Shown: positions 22,381 through 22,406 of the stretch, piece by piece
Numbering within the stretch: position 1 is the first letter of the stretch
Layout of the letters: every line of letters starts with the position of its first letter
Assembly (NCBI GenBank): GCA_029004695.1
Contig: JAQVZB010000010.1
Coordinates: 1 to 22,406 of the forward strand
Origin: Bacilli bacterium
Lineage (GTDB): Bacteria; Bacillota_I; Bacilli_A; RF39; UBA660
Direction of reading: 5' to 3'
Length of the DNA stretch: 22,406 nucleotides
Translations under genes and position numbers: made by a program
The notes under the pieces: model-generated
What the model was told of the DNA's origin: nothing
Seen by the model: the letters and a program-made list of their open reading frames with translations, nothing else
The model's database searches: none

Positions 22381-22406
22381 TCTTATTGTTTCTTTACTTT
22401 CGCTTG

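Overview
The window is a low-GC (very A/T-rich), gene-dense bacterial chromosome segment from a Bacillota lineage. Gene content and order point to Bacilli: rimM-trmD-rplS, recU with a class A PBP, a DnaD-domain protein, engB, der, and a GerE/GerM/SpoIIIAH sporulation trio. TGA is a stop and Trp is TGG, so this is not the Mycoplasma code. The small, AT-rich, Asn/Ile/Lys-rich proteins would suit an uncultured gut Bacilli lineage (RF39-like or similar); that placement is inference.

Layout. 1-301: start of an exported protein that runs off the left edge (-). 355-1575: pyrimidine-nucleoside phosphorylase (-). 1653-3659: rimM, trmD, an unknown gene and rplS, with a structured rplS leader (-). 3727-4389: an unknown membrane-anchored protein (+). 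4398-5096: a GDPD-fold protein lacking its catalytic residues (-). 5139-8214: der, a DUF3221-like membrane protein, a YgjP-type metallopeptidase and a SpoU methyltransferase (-). 8309-10992: two type IV prepilin-like proteins, one carrying InlB-type repeats, with a small membrane protein between them (-). 11041-11634: engB (-). 11744-15047: recU-ponA (+), closed by a strong bidirectional terminator. 15102-16842: cca and a dnaD-domain gene (-).

16901-19141 (-) is the standout region. A peptidase-containing (C39) ABC exporter is followed, with overlapping reading frames, by two tiny genes encoding 44- and 52-residue peptides. Both peptides have textbook double-glycine leaders, GxxxG motifs and a single Cys at or next to the C-terminus. 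This looks like a compact two-peptide bacteriocin or signal-peptide export system with no recognisable immunity or modification gene.

19292-21176 (+): an 18-codon ORF with a perfect Shine-Dalgarno, then spoIIIAH-like, gerE-like and gerM-like genes. In Bacillus subtilis GerM and SpoIIIAH belong to the same SpoIIIA-SpoIIQ trans-envelope complex and gerE encodes the late mother-cell regulator, so this is a functionally coherent sporulation block. 21200-22327 (-): an AI-2E/PerM family membrane protein. No tRNA, rRNA, CRISPR array, insertion sequence or prophage was seen.
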